Program-made: the position numbers and the translations under genes
Source: Diphasiastrum complanatum
Lineage: Eukaryota > Streptophyta > Lycopodiopsida > Lycopodiales > Lycopodiaceae
Assembly: GCA_029204225.1 (NCBI GenBank)
Contig: CM055097.1
Location: 32,518,802-32,582,801 of the forward strand
Direction of reading: 5' to 3'
Length of the DNA: 64,000 nt
The notes under the pieces: generated by a model
What the model saw: the letters and a program-made list of their open reading frames with translations, nothing else
Database searches by the model: none
What the model was told of the DNA's origin: nothing
Shown here: positions 45,990 to 56,394 of the stretch, piece by piece
Position numbering within the stretch: the stretch's first letter is position 1
Layout of the letters: each line of letters begins with the position of its first letter

Positions 45990-46719
45990 TCAGCGCTCAG
46001 CCTGTGGTCCGATTTCAGCAAAGTTGAGGGCATTTCCAGCAGGGTTCTGAACCTGATTTCCAGCGCATTTATTCCAGCCAGATCCAGTGCTCAGAACCAG
46101 TCACTACAATGCTTGATTTACTTGAAATTTGGGGCCTGGCCAGCACACTTTTTCAGGCTCCTCCAGTGCACTTTTTTCAGGCTCCTGACTGTGTATTAAC
46201 TGCAGGCTTTATCTTCTGATTTTTCCAGGTTTCAGCCATCTCTTAATTCATTTCCAGCGACCTCAGGTCTCATTTCCAGCAACCTCAAATCAGCACACTA
46301 TACCCTTCGGAAAACAGATCTTTTTGGGCTGCAGATTCAACAAACTCTTCCGAATAAAGGCAAAAATTCTTAGTGTAGAAAATCAACTTCACAAATCAGC
46401 AATCTTGCTGCTAGTAAAATATTTTTCAGATCAAATTTACAGTGATCCAGCATCTATCGACAGTTGCATGCAATATTAGCAGCCCTCAATCAGAGACAAT
46501 ATTGTTTCAGCCAGCGTCAGAAACCCATTGCATGTCATTATGAAGCCTTTGTTCCAGCAAGCTACATCGAACAAGCGAAGTTGCAGCCAAGCTTCCAGGT
46601 CCACAACCGTTCGAAAAGGCTGAGGGAAGATTCTTGTGGTTCCATTGGAGAGTCCCTGTCCTTTCTTCTTTCTGCTTGCTTTACATTTTTAGCTATGGTT
46701 TTAAGGTATTCTGAGAGCG
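45990..46719. other. Unassigned, CCAGC-rich sequence
   Basis: Dispersed TTTCCAGC/TCAGC words recur between 46010 and 46600, resembling a transposon leader. No protein motif was recognised. It ends where the LINE array starts. Confidence 0.4.
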
Positions 46720-47420
46720 GAGAGGTTTTGTCAGTTATGCTTTTGAGTGAGGTGGAGTTAGAGGAGCACTGTATCTTCAGATGCCCAACCTATTACGAGA
46801 TTAGAGGAATATGCTACTGCCTATTTCTATACATTCCCACTACACTGCGGTTGCTCGTAGCCTATGAGAATCCTCGATGTGTCACACTTATGGTACAAGA
46901 GATGTTCTTACTGCAATAGGATTTATGTCAGACAGCTCAGCAAAGTGTTAGCTCTCGGGTCCAGATCGCTTCTTTCTTCTTTAGGAGAAGATTATGACAG
47001 GATCCAGATTGTGATGATGATGATGATAATCCTATTCAAAGAGATCAAAGACAATGCATCACTCAGAGCCATGTTGCAGTTAGAGTTACCCGACCTATCA
47101 TGAGGGACACACTTCTCATCCTCCTAGACAACGTCAACATCTACCAGATCTACCTCATGGTGTTGTCATATCACATCTTTCTACAACATTAGTAGGACAT
47201 CTTGATAGTGCTACAACTCCTCTTGACCTTTTATAGCAGCTATATTTATGCATACTGACTCAGTTCATGTCAATATATAGTAGCTAGATATATTTGTTTC
47301 CTTGTTAAGGTTTCAAAGATGTTTCATATGCTCCCAATGGTACCACATACTTGACAGGTACTCTTTTTCGTCTTATATGCCTTTTGGCATGGAAAAGACA
47401 TTAATAAAGTTCTCTCTCTC
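46720..47420 (+). mobile_element. LINE copy 5 (5'-truncated), first of the array
   Basis: It begins inside the C-terminal CCHC region (VELEEHCIFRCPTYYEIRG), continues with YENPRCVTLMVQEMF and a VQIASFFFRRRL block, then a 3' UTR. The end reads CTTATATGCCTTTTGGCATG, GAAAAGACATTAATAAAG and a short TTCTCTCTCTC tail. LINE copy 4 starts immediately after that tail. Frames are broken after 46919. Confidence 0.8.
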
Positions 47421-48533
47421 GGATGATACGGGCAAAGCCCTCATATGGTAGAGTTTGATGTCCCCCCATTCAGATTGAGGTCCTGTTTCACATTGTCACA
47501 TTCATACAGCGACTGGAGGATCTCCAGGGTAGAGACACGCACTATGTTACAACAGCTTTGTCATCATCTTGACACTTACATTCTGAGGGACACTCCTCAT
47601 GGTATTCCCAGGCTCGCAGTCTCCTTTCTACATTGGGTATTCAGATTACTGACTTACCTGCTGGCACTCATTAGTATATTCGCGGCCATCTGTACAAAGC
47701 GTATCTTCAGAGCACATGGCGAGGTCCACTGAGGACGAAGACTGAGTTTTATCATACACATTTTCTATCCCGGGATCCAGCTGGGTGTCTGTCCTATAGT
47801 ACCTGGATATTTGATGGAGAGTATCTCACATAGACTGGCAGATATACTAGCACACCGCGAGAGGCTCGGATCTGTGGTATGTGTGATACACATGAGGTAG
47901 AGGATGAGTTCCATTTTCTCTTGAGATGTCCTGCTTATTATGAGATCCGTGGGAGATACTACTGCTTGTTTCGAGATCAGCCAGCCACACTCTCTACCTT
48001 GATATCATATGAGGATCCCAGATGTGTTGCACTGATGATTCGGGAGATGTCAGATTTGAGAATGGTGAGACTAGACACGGACACCCCCCCCTTGTTACAG
48101 TGAACATCAGGGAGTGCTTATCTCGTCGGAGACAGAGACAGGAGAGTAGTGATTCTGATGGAGAGGCTGAGATTCCAGATGCTTCCATACATAGACGTCA
48201 GAGACAGTGTAGACGCTCAGAGAGACGACCAGCCCATAGGCCACAGCCCACAACAGCAGAGACGACATCGACAGTTCACTCAGAGACAGAGATTTGCAGC
48301 CCGCCGTCCAATGACAGTTTCACAGCATACTATACACCATTATTTTACCCGTGGAGGGACATCTACTTTATCATGATGATGGACTGTGACTATGCCAGCC
48401 ATCTTCTGGCTTTTTTGCAGTTATTGTTTCTGTCGATGTTTGAGCTTTTACGCTCCTATTGTGCATACTTGACATGTACCTTTTAATAATCTTATATACC
48501 TTAGGGTATTTCAAGGACATTAATAAAGATCTT

Positions 48534-48540
<7 letters not shown>
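47421..48540 (+). mobile_element. LINE copy 4 (5'-truncated)
   Basis: It starts within ORF2 after the RT (GATACGGGCAAAGCCCTCAT, aligned with MIRAKPSV of copy 3). It holds a CCHC finger CGMCDTHEVEDEFHFLLRC, YEDPRCVALMIREM, an acidic SDSDGEAEIPD block, and a terminal SQHTIHHYFTRG. The 3' end reads CTTATATACCTTAGGGTATT, CAAGGACATTAATAAAGATC and CTTTCTTT into a CT tract. Several frame changes; dead copy. Confidence 0.85.
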
Positions 48541-48591
<51 letters not shown>

Positions 48592-48714
48592 CACTCCCCT
48601 TCATGCATATGTGCATCTCCCCCCTCGCTAGCCTCCACACAACCCTCCACACCTCCCCCCTTGTTGGCCTCCACAACTGCCCCCTCGTTAGGATTCACAC
48701 CTGTTAGGAATAAA

Positions 48715-48776
<62 letters not shown>
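48541..48776 (+). repeat. Two CT microsatellites flanking 130 bp
   Basis: (CT)n at about 48535-48589 is the tail of LINE copy 4. A C-rich segment of about 130 bp follows, with CCTCCACA repeats, then GTTAGGAATAAAGTGTCT and a second (CT)n at about 48717-48775, which leads straight into LINE copy 6. The middle segment may be the remnant of one more, very short insertion. Open frames here are simple repeat. Confidence 0.8.
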
Positions 48777-48778
<2 letters not shown>

Positions 48779-49445
48779 ACCTCAACCGCTACGGATTTGT
48801 CAATGCTGCTCTTTACAGGAGATTGAGGATGAGTTCCATTTTATTTTCCGATGTCCAACCTACTATGAGATCAGAGGCAGATACCATTGCTTATACAGAG
48901 ATACTCCACTTACACTTGCTTCTTTCCTTGCCTTCTCAGATGCGAGATGTGTTGGTTTATTATTGCGAGAGATGTTTACTCTGAGATCTTCCTTTTTATT
49001 GGATGTTTCTGATGTGGATCATAGCCAGTCCCACATTACGCACTTTTTCCAGAAGAGGGATAGAGATGAGACTTCTGACAGTGAGATAGACATTCCAGTA
49101 CGACGTCCGAAGCTCCAGCATCCTCTTCGCTCCTCCAGGCCCAGGGTTCTTCACCGGAGGCCAACACCTGCTTCTCACCATATCACGCAGTTTTTTATAT
49201 CCACTTAGCCAGTTACGTAACTTATATCAGTTTTCTTTTTCCCTCTGTGTAGCTGGTGATTAAGCTACTGATATTGTACCCTCGACAGAGCTGGAGGTTA
49301 AGCTTTGTTTTTCTCTCTGTATTCTAGTGCTGGTTTAGCTGTTAGGAATAAGTCCTACGTGGACAATGCTCCTTCTTTTTTGATGTATTTTCTACTTGTC
49401 TTATGTGCCCTCGGGTACTTGACAGACATTAATATAATAATTCTA
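48777..49445 (+). mobile_element. LINE copy 6 (5'-truncated)
   Basis: It starts in the CCHC region (CQCC, EIEDEFHFIFRCPTYYEIRG) and continues with FSDARCVGLLLREMF. Then come a SQSHITHFFQKR motif, an acidic ETSDSEIDIPVRRP block, a basic stretch and a terminal ASHHITQFFIST ending at a stop (about 49208). The 3' end reads CTTATGTGCCCTCGGGTAC, TTGACAGACATTAATATAAT and an AATTCT-repeat tail with CTCTC. The C-terminal reading frame is open over 81 codons (48963-49208). Confidence 0.85.
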
Positions 49446-51128
49446 ATTCTAATTCTCTCATTATTGGGCGACCTCATTATTGCTATCCTCCTGTATGCTG
49501 ATGATGTGGTTTTGCTTTCACGGACGAGAGAGGGTTTGCAACGGCACTTAGACGCTCTTCTTTCTGTCTGCACACGATGGGGTTTGTCAGTGAATGTGGC
49601 CAAGACTAAGGTCATGAACACCTCTAGGTCTTTCATGATGCGGCAGGAGCTTCTATGGGATGGTCATCCACTGGAGGTTGTTGATTCATATACATATCTA
49701 GGGGTACTATTCTCGGGGCCCATGTTCAACATGAGACATGCAGCTATTTCTCGGGTACGGAAGGGCTATGCCTCGCTGGTAGATTTGAGAGACTTTGCTT
49801 CACCTCACACATCAAAGATGCGATCAGTAAGTGCCGACTCTTTGACACTATGGTTGTGCCCTCAGCTATGTATGCTTCCGAGATATGGAGTACTGGCCTG
49901 ACAGCTACTGATTGGACATATATCTCCTGGCTCCAGATTCGTTTGCTCTCCAGTATGATACGGGCTAAGCCCTCAGTACCACACCAGAATATACTGGCGG
50001 AGTTCGCGGTCCCCCCCATTCAGATTGAGGCCTTATTCCATATTGTGACTTTTATACAGAGGCTGGATGATCTTCAGGACGAGGGTACACACTATGCTGT
50101 TGCGGCCCTATCCTCATCCCGGCGCCTACACTCAGAGGGACACCTTTTCTCATGGTATTCTCAGGCTTGTCGTCTCCTCTCCACATTGGGTATCCAGATC
50201 ACTAACCTACCTACAGGCACTCATCAGTACATCAGAGGCCTCCTCTACAGATCATATCTTCATATCACCTGGCAGGGTCCATTGGGGACCAAGAGTGATT
50301 TCTATCGTACACATTTTCTATCTCTTGATCCAGCTAGCTACCCCATACTATCTGGTTACTTGCTGAGGAGTATATCACACAGATTACGGATAGAGATGGG
50401 TCAGCTTCGGGTTTCTTCACATCAGCTGGCCATTGAGACCGGCAGATACAGTGGCACCCCACGAGAGGACCGGCTTTGTAACATGTGTTTTATGCATGAG
50501 ATTGAGGACAAATCACATTTCCTCTTCAGATTTCCAGCCTACTATGAGATTCGGGAAAGGTACTACTACTTATTCAGAGAGCACCCAGTGACACTTTCTA
50601 CCTTGCTATCCTATGAGGACCCCAGATGTGTAGCACTGATGATCCGGGAGATGTCAAACTTGAGGAGGAGGAGACTAGATACTGATACACACTCCTTGGT
50701 ACAGTTGAGCATCAGTGAGTGCATATCCCGTCGGAGACAGAGATCCGACGATTCAGATGGAGAGGCCGAGATTCCAAATTCTTCTATGCATCGGCAGCAG
50801 CAACCATGTCGACGGCCAGAGAGACAGTCGGCCATTAGGCCCTAGCCCAGATGGACACGGCAGCAACGACGACACCGACAACCTACCCGACGGCAGCGGT
50901 TCATGGCACACCCAGTGACACCTTCACAACATACCATTCACCACTTCTTCCAGGCTGATAGGCATCATGATTCTAGGCTGCCGGACCCTGACTGGGCCAG
51001 CCATCTTTAGGCTTCAGGCATTATATTAGCAGTTGTTGTTTTATAGATGATTGAGCTTTAAGCTCCTATGTGCACACTTGACATGTACCTTTTCTGAGTC
51101 CTATGTACCTTAGGGTATTCAACGACAT

Positions 51129-51130
<2 letters not shown>
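49446..51130 (+). mobile_element. LINE copy 3 (5'-truncated at RT)
   Basis: It begins one codon or so before the RT active site: IIAILLYADDVVLLS, then RWGLSVNVAKTKVM, SYTYLGVLFSGPMFNMRHAA, and after a frame change MIRAKPSVPHQNILAEFAVP, RVSSHQLAIETGRYSGTPR, CNMCFMHEIEDKSHFLFR (last finger Cys replaced by Phe) and YEDPRCVALMIREM. The acidic SDDSDGEAEIPNSS and a terminal SQHTIHHFFQAD (about 50919-50955) follow. The 3' end reads CTATGTACCTTAGGGTATT and CAACGACATTAAT, then the CT tract. Confidence 0.87.
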
Positions 51131-51216
<86 letters not shown>

Positions 51217-51231
51217 CGCGCGCGCGCGCGC
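51131..51231 (+). repeat. CT microsatellite (LINE tail) and GC dinucleotide run
   Basis: (CT)n of about 80 bp directly after the LINE copy 3 3' end, then GCGCGCGCGCGCGC (about 51216-51231). The 5' end of LINE copy 2 follows. Confidence 0.92.
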
Positions 51232-51324
51232 AATGGCTGTCTAGCCGCGATGACTGACTAGCCGGGTGCTTTACTGCCAGCGCTCCATCTTCAACATGGC
51301 ACTCCCCCCATCCTCCACCCCGCC

Positions 51325-52214
51325 TTGTTGGCACTGATGCACCCTCTATTTTCGTCACAGGAACACCCGCAAATCAGCAGTCCTTGGTCGATTACACTCC
51401 TTCCAAGCCTATTGAGAGTCTTTATGCTTATGATATCGGTTTCATCCGAAACAAAATCATCGGCCTTAAAACAGCTACACTTCTTTGAAATTACAAATGG
51501 CAAATTGGCTCTAGATCTCGTGGGTGTCAAAGAACGAGTGGGGCAGCTTGAGCAAGAAAATGTATATCTTAAGCAACGGCTTGCAGAACGTGTACCTTCT
51601 TCTGACGAAACTTCCAACAAAATATCTTGCTTGGAAAAACAGGTTGAAGAGACAAAGACATGGGCAACTGCTCTCTTCAAACCGGATGATATGGGCAGCA
51701 AACTCTCATCACTTGCAAAACAGGTTGAAGAAACGACATCGATCCTCAAACAAGGTAGTCACCCCCATATCTCAGCCTCTATGATGGATAACAGTTTGGA
51801 GACAGTTTTGGATGAACAAGCTAGAAGAGCTAAAAAGGCTCTCAATATTAGAGTAAGAGAGATTGCCAATGGCGGTAAACCAATAGACGAAGCTACAAAT
51901 TTACTCGTTTCCAAGTTATCTCATGTTGTTGATGGTTTTGATACAACATGGCGTAGTAATTTCATGACAACGTTCTTTTTATCAAATTTTGCTCTCTTCA
52001 ACACCGCAATGCAGCCCTTCGGCTTAGAACAAAACTCAAAGGCACTTTCATTTATATGGATGATGATTTGACAAATACCCAATGGTTAGCAAGGAAAAAG
52101 ATTATTCACGAAGCAAAAGAAAAAGGCAAAGGGTCGTTTTTATCGACGGCAAACCAAGATATTTCGACCTCCTCTCACACTAGGAACTTGGGGCTCCCGG
52201 GTTTAGGAGCTGCC
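51325..52214 (+). pseudogene. LINE 2 ORF1 (coiled-coil RNA-binding protein)
   Basis: The frame holds a long coiled coil (VGVKERVGQLEQENVYLKQR, ISCLEKQVEETKTW, LSSLAKQVEETTSIL), then an RNA-binding C-terminal domain of LINE-1 ORF1 type (ARRAKKALNIRVREIAN, LRTKLKGTFIYMDDDLTN, WLARKKIIHEAKEKGKG). A frameshift near 52020 separates the two halves of the last domain. The corrected frame extends past the given end to a stop at 52233-52235, overlapping ORF2. The start codon is not certain. ORF1p of LINEs trimerises and binds its RNA. Confidence 0.75.
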
Positions 52215-54478
52215 CGAGATCCTCCACCATTTTGAGACTTGGCTTCTGGAATTGCAATGGTTTTTTATCATCATCATCGGCAGGAGATTTTGCTGATTTT
52301 ATAAGCAAATGTGACATTTTGTTGCTGGCTGAAACCCATGAGTCCTTATATCATCCTCTTCCACATATACAGGATTACTCTTGGCATTCTGTTTTTCGCC
52401 CATTTGTGAGGGGAAAAACCTGTCGTGGATCAGGCGGAGTAGCTTGTTTATACAGAGTCATGACGGTTAAGATGGTTAAGCAAGATCCGTATGCTCGATA
52501 TATATGGCTACATACTATTGGTTCATTATTGGGATTACCGCAGGACATTTATATGGCTGTATGTTACTTCGCTCCATAGACTTCGGCGTTCGCTGAATTT
52601 GGTGGGGACCCATTTCAGGCACTCTCAGATGATATTGCTGTTTTTTCTCAGCAGGGCTACATTTTATTAGCAGGAGATTTCAACGCCCGTACTAGCTCCA
52701 GACAGACAGAATTTCATGCAGATACTGACGTTCTTCGGCTTCATCCTCTGGATATGGGATTTGATCAAGTATCACAGGATGCACACACTTCAGTTAAATC
52801 TATTGGAGAGCAGTTGATTACTCTTGCGGAGACACATTCTCTGGCCATCTTGAATGGCCTCACACAGTGGCCTTCCTCATCAGCGTTTACATGTTATCCT
52901 CAAGGTGGAGGACATAGTGTAGTTGACTACTTTATTGGATCACGTGCTTTGATCCCTCACATCTCTGATTTCTCCAATACACCTCCTACCATTTCTGATC
53001 ACTCACTCCTACGCCTCTCACTGGGTCACATAACCCCATCTTCTAAAGTTCCACGCTCCTCTTCTACTGACAAACGTGTTCCTTTTACTCACTTTGGACT
53101 CGCCAACTACACCACAACCTTGTCCCAGCTACTTACTCACTTCCCTTTCACAACATCAGTTGAGCAACAAGCCACTTTTCTCTCTAAATCCCTCTTATCT
53201 GCAGCGTCCTCATCTTTCCCCACCAAGACGATATCATCTCATAGACGTGTTCACAACCGCTGGTATGATGCAGAATGTCGCTCTCTTCACAAACATGTGG
53301 CAAATGCCAGATTACACTCCCCTGCAACACTCAAACAACACCAGAAAAAGTATCGTAAAGCCACCAGAACAAAGAAGATAACATACCTATGATCACTCTG
53401 CCAAAGGTTGATCGATTCTTTAGCTTCCTCTTCCTCCTTTTTCTAGAAACATTTCACCAGATCCTCTTCGACTTTGGCCCCCATCGCAACCGAATCTTGG
53501 GTCGAATATGCCACAAAACTTTATACCCTAGACTCCCCTCATACCTTACTCTCACCACGACCTGCCCGCTGCACGCTTTTTACTCACACATGGTTGAAAA
53601 TGCCATTAATCATGCCAAACTTCATAAAGCCACTGACTATGATTCTCTAAACGTGGATTTCCTAAAACCTGTAGCACATCTTATCTCGCCCTTTATTGCT
53701 CACGCTTTTAACACTGCTATGACCTCTGGCTTTCCTACCGCATGGTGTACATCCCATTCTCAAGGCAGGTGATCCCATAAATGTAGAAAACTACCGTACT
53801 ATTATGATTGGTCACACTTTGGCTAAGATTTATGGTTCCATTTTACAGACGGTTACTGGATCTTTTGCTGAGACTGAGGATTTACATGCTGTGGGTCAGG
53901 CTGGGTTCAGACCAGGATACTCTACCTCAGATCAGATTTTCATTTTGCGATGCATCATTGAGGAGGCACGACATCAGAGACAGAGAGTTTATTGTTGCTT
54001 TGTGGACTTCCGCAAAGCTTTTGACTCAGTTCCGAGACACCTCCTTTTCCAGAGATTATCTTTGCTTGGCTTCACAGACGAGACTATTGCCGCGATCATT
54101 ACTTTATATGAGCGAGTTTGGGCGCGGTTCAGGGACGGTAGTGGTTGGTCCTCGCTGATCCATTCTACCATTGGAGTGAAGCAGGGCTGCCCCTTATCTC
54201 CTGCTCTCTTTGCACTATATATTGATGACCTCGAGCAGATTATTCGAGAGGAAGGTGGAGAGGGCTGTCCCTTAGCAGATACTATTATCCCCATTCTCCT
54301 ATACGCTGATGATGTGGTTCTTCTCTCATCCTCTGCAGCTGGCTTACGGAGACACCTCTCTGCTTTACATCACTTCTGTCAGCTTTGGGGATTGACAGTT
54401 CATACTAAAAAGACCAAGATTATGGTGTTCAACACCAAGAGACAACATATGAGAGATGTGACCTTCTATTATGATGGG
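52184..54478 (+). pseudogene. LINE 2 ORF2: endonuclease and reverse transcriptase
   Basis: The ORF2 frame opens after a TAG at 52181-52183 and has no ATG before LRLGFWNCNG. Endonuclease: CDILLLAETHESL, GSGGVACLYRV, GDFNARTSSRQTEFH, GGGHSVVDYFIGS, SDHSLLRLSLG. RT: CFVDFRKAFDSVPRHLLFQR, GVKQGCPLSPALFALYIDDL, LLYADDVVLLSSSAAG. Lesions: TAG at 52577-52579, TGA near 53391, and a frame excursion between 53400 and 53800. The protein would nick DNA and prime reverse transcription on the nick. Confidence 0.85.
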
Positions 54479-55780
54479 CTGCACAGCTCGGCAACCAGAA
54501 AAGCAAGTCAAGAACATCGGAGGCCACAAATGCCAGGAAACATGAAGCAAAAGTAGATCATCTTGACAAATGACAACGGAAATAAAGAGTTGTGCAAGAA
54601 CTAAAAAACCATGAACAAGGCACTTAACAGATACAACAACAATGGCAACAACATCAAAGCATGTTATATTAGTAGCAAGGCACGAGGGACCTACACTAAG
54701 GTATGTAGCACTTGCAATATCAACATCAACACCAAGGCATGCAACATCTGCATCAACGTATAGACGTGACTCGAACACACCATGTGAGACATTGACTAAC
54801 TTTGGTAACTCAATGACTATCTCAGGTAACTCAAGTAACTCTCCCTCACAATAAGATTGAACCTCACTCATGGAAGAAAGATTGCAAGGTGACCCAAAAA
54901 ATACACTTAGAAGGGAAATCAGTCGTAGTATATATGATAGCACTCGGAGAAACTAGAGGATTCTCAGAAGGAGAGTTGACGTCATCCGAGAATACAAGTA
55001 GGCGAAGCACATGTATAAAGACATGCAACTCAAAGGTAGATGGATGAGAATGGACACAAGCTGCATCACTAATCTATTGAAAATTGGTACAACTATGCAA
55101 ATAAGTGCCAAAGTAATATTGGAGACGTGTCAGCCAATTCTCGAACACATGCTCAAAACCAGTATAAACAAAAAAAATTGTAAAGGGGAAAGGGACCGAA
55201 AATCAAGTCATATTTTTTTTGTCCAAAGGTAAATGAGGATAAAGTAAGGAGGACAGGAAAAAGAACTGTAAAAGAAATAGACAACAAAGAATCTAAATGA
55301 TTGAAACAAAATGAAACAAAAAGAATGTCGGAATGAAAACAGAAAACGAAAATGGATCGGAAAAACAATGAAACTTTTAAATCAAAAATTGATTGTATAA
55401 ACTAAGATACTAACAAAAGCATATAAGGAGAAAATAAAGAACGAATGATTTAGTTCTTTTTTTTTCACAAAAATGACAACCCTATATATACTATCTAGAT
55501 GCACTAACTGGAACCTTCTAGAGATTAGGGCAACTTAGGGTACTTAAATCCCATAAGGACATGCCCTTAATGGTAATGGCCCACTACCTAAGGGTATACT
55601 AGTTAGGAGTTAGTCCCAATGTCTAACTGTAGGTAAGATTATCTTAGTGCACCAGAAATATCTTTTTTGTTCTAGAATATTGATTGTTCACATTATGTAC
55701 TTTACGTTGGTCCTATCATATGACTCTTGTATCAATACAGGTATGGTAAATCTACTGAGTTCCCTTAAGCTTTATTTCCC
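54479..55780 (-). mobile_element. Gag-only LTR element, copy 2 (truncated)
   Basis: On the minus strand: an LTR-like segment (about 55640-55450, with GGGCCATTACCATTAAGGGC and ATGTCCTTATGGG as in 33060-33110), a T-rich leader, then interior text from about 54943 leftward. Shared interior words with copy 1 include VVICQDDLLLLHVSWHL and YVDADVACLGV (compare LQVDAEYLGV). No protease, RT or integrase. It is cut on the left by, or inserted into, LINE copy 2. Confidence 0.6.
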
Positions 55781-55859
55781 ATTCACCCCACTTTTCTTTG
55801 ATTTATAGTTGCCATCTATGTCAAGTTACATGTATTCCAATATGAGAGAAAACCAGTAC

Positions 55860-56003
55860 CGTGATAATGAGTTTGGGCTTGAGATTTGTCAGTTCATGCT
55901 GCATGACAACAACTTGCTCAGAGCTGGAACTAAGTTTATCAAGGCCGACTTCATACCTTTTTTTTTGCCTTAAAATTTCCTCTTGCTTTGTGAAAAGAAG
56001 TGT
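55860..56003 (-). CDS. Axonemal dynein heavy chain, exon D (linker into stalk)
   Basis: 144 nt, 48 codons, phase 0. It is too short and shadowed to stand out as an ORF. It encodes TLLFTKQEEILRQKKRYEVG, LDKLSSSSEQ and MQHELTNLKPKLIIT, matching the family pattern TLLxxKxxExxxxxxRYxxGLxKL...MQxELxxLxPxL. The acceptor is GGCAG before ACACTT and the donor is CACG/GTACTG. It joins exon E across 11.6 kb. Confidence 0.92.
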
Positions 56004-56286
56004 CTGCCACCATCAAATGACATAGCTTAATGTTCCCACAAACACTGAAAAGAATCTGTTGTACAATGGAGGTTTATAGTCTCCTTCAAGTTGTTAAAAA
56101 ACCTTTTCTTCCTAGTATATCAGCAGAGAGAGCAAAATACTTGAGGGAGTACTTTCTTAAGCACTAGAGATGACTTCCAAACTTCTACATTAACATCCAA
56201 AATCTCGTTCACTTTCTTCCTCAACGCTCCTTTTAAAGACAACACTGAAGAAAATTAAATTCTACAAGATTATTTTCAAAACTTGC
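56004..56286 (-). other. Dynein intron C-D with GC donor
   Basis: A 283-bp intron. The donor on the minus strand reads CAG/GCAAGT (56286-56281), which is GC instead of GT, with an otherwise optimal consensus. The acceptor is GGCAG. Confidence 0.88.
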
Positions 56287-56394
56287 CTGGAAAGTTGAAA
56301 TAAGTTCTAGATATGATGTTGGTGTAACGTAATTATGTCGACCAAGCTTTATGCTATACTGTTGAGAGTAATTGCATACATTCTCATGAAATGC
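56287..56394 (-). CDS. Axonemal dynein heavy chain, exon C (post-AAA4)
   Basis: 108 nt, 36 codons, phase 0. It encodes AFHENVCNYSQQYSIKLGRH, NYVTPTSYLELISTFQ. The RHNYVTPTSYLELI block is diagnostic of dynein heavy chains just after AAA4. The acceptor is TTGCAG before GCATTT and the donor is CAG/GCAAGT. Its reading frame connects RICK (exon B) to AFHENV. Confidence 0.95.

Larger units (their letters stand above)
51232..54478 (+). mobile_element. LINE copy 2, nearly full 5' part with ORF1 and ORF2, 3' end lost
   Basis: The most complete 5' region of the family in the window: a short 5' UTR after the CT/GC repeat, ORF1, then ORF2 with endonuclease and RT. It stops within or just after the RT (KTKIMVFNTKRQH, about 54440), where the gag-only LTR element begins. 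Both ORFs carry lesions. Confidence 0.87.

Noticed and set aside
48371-48776. Frames with Leu-Ser or Arg-Glu repeats
   Set aside because: They are translations of (CT)n/(GA)n microsatellites; the same holds at 51128-51358.
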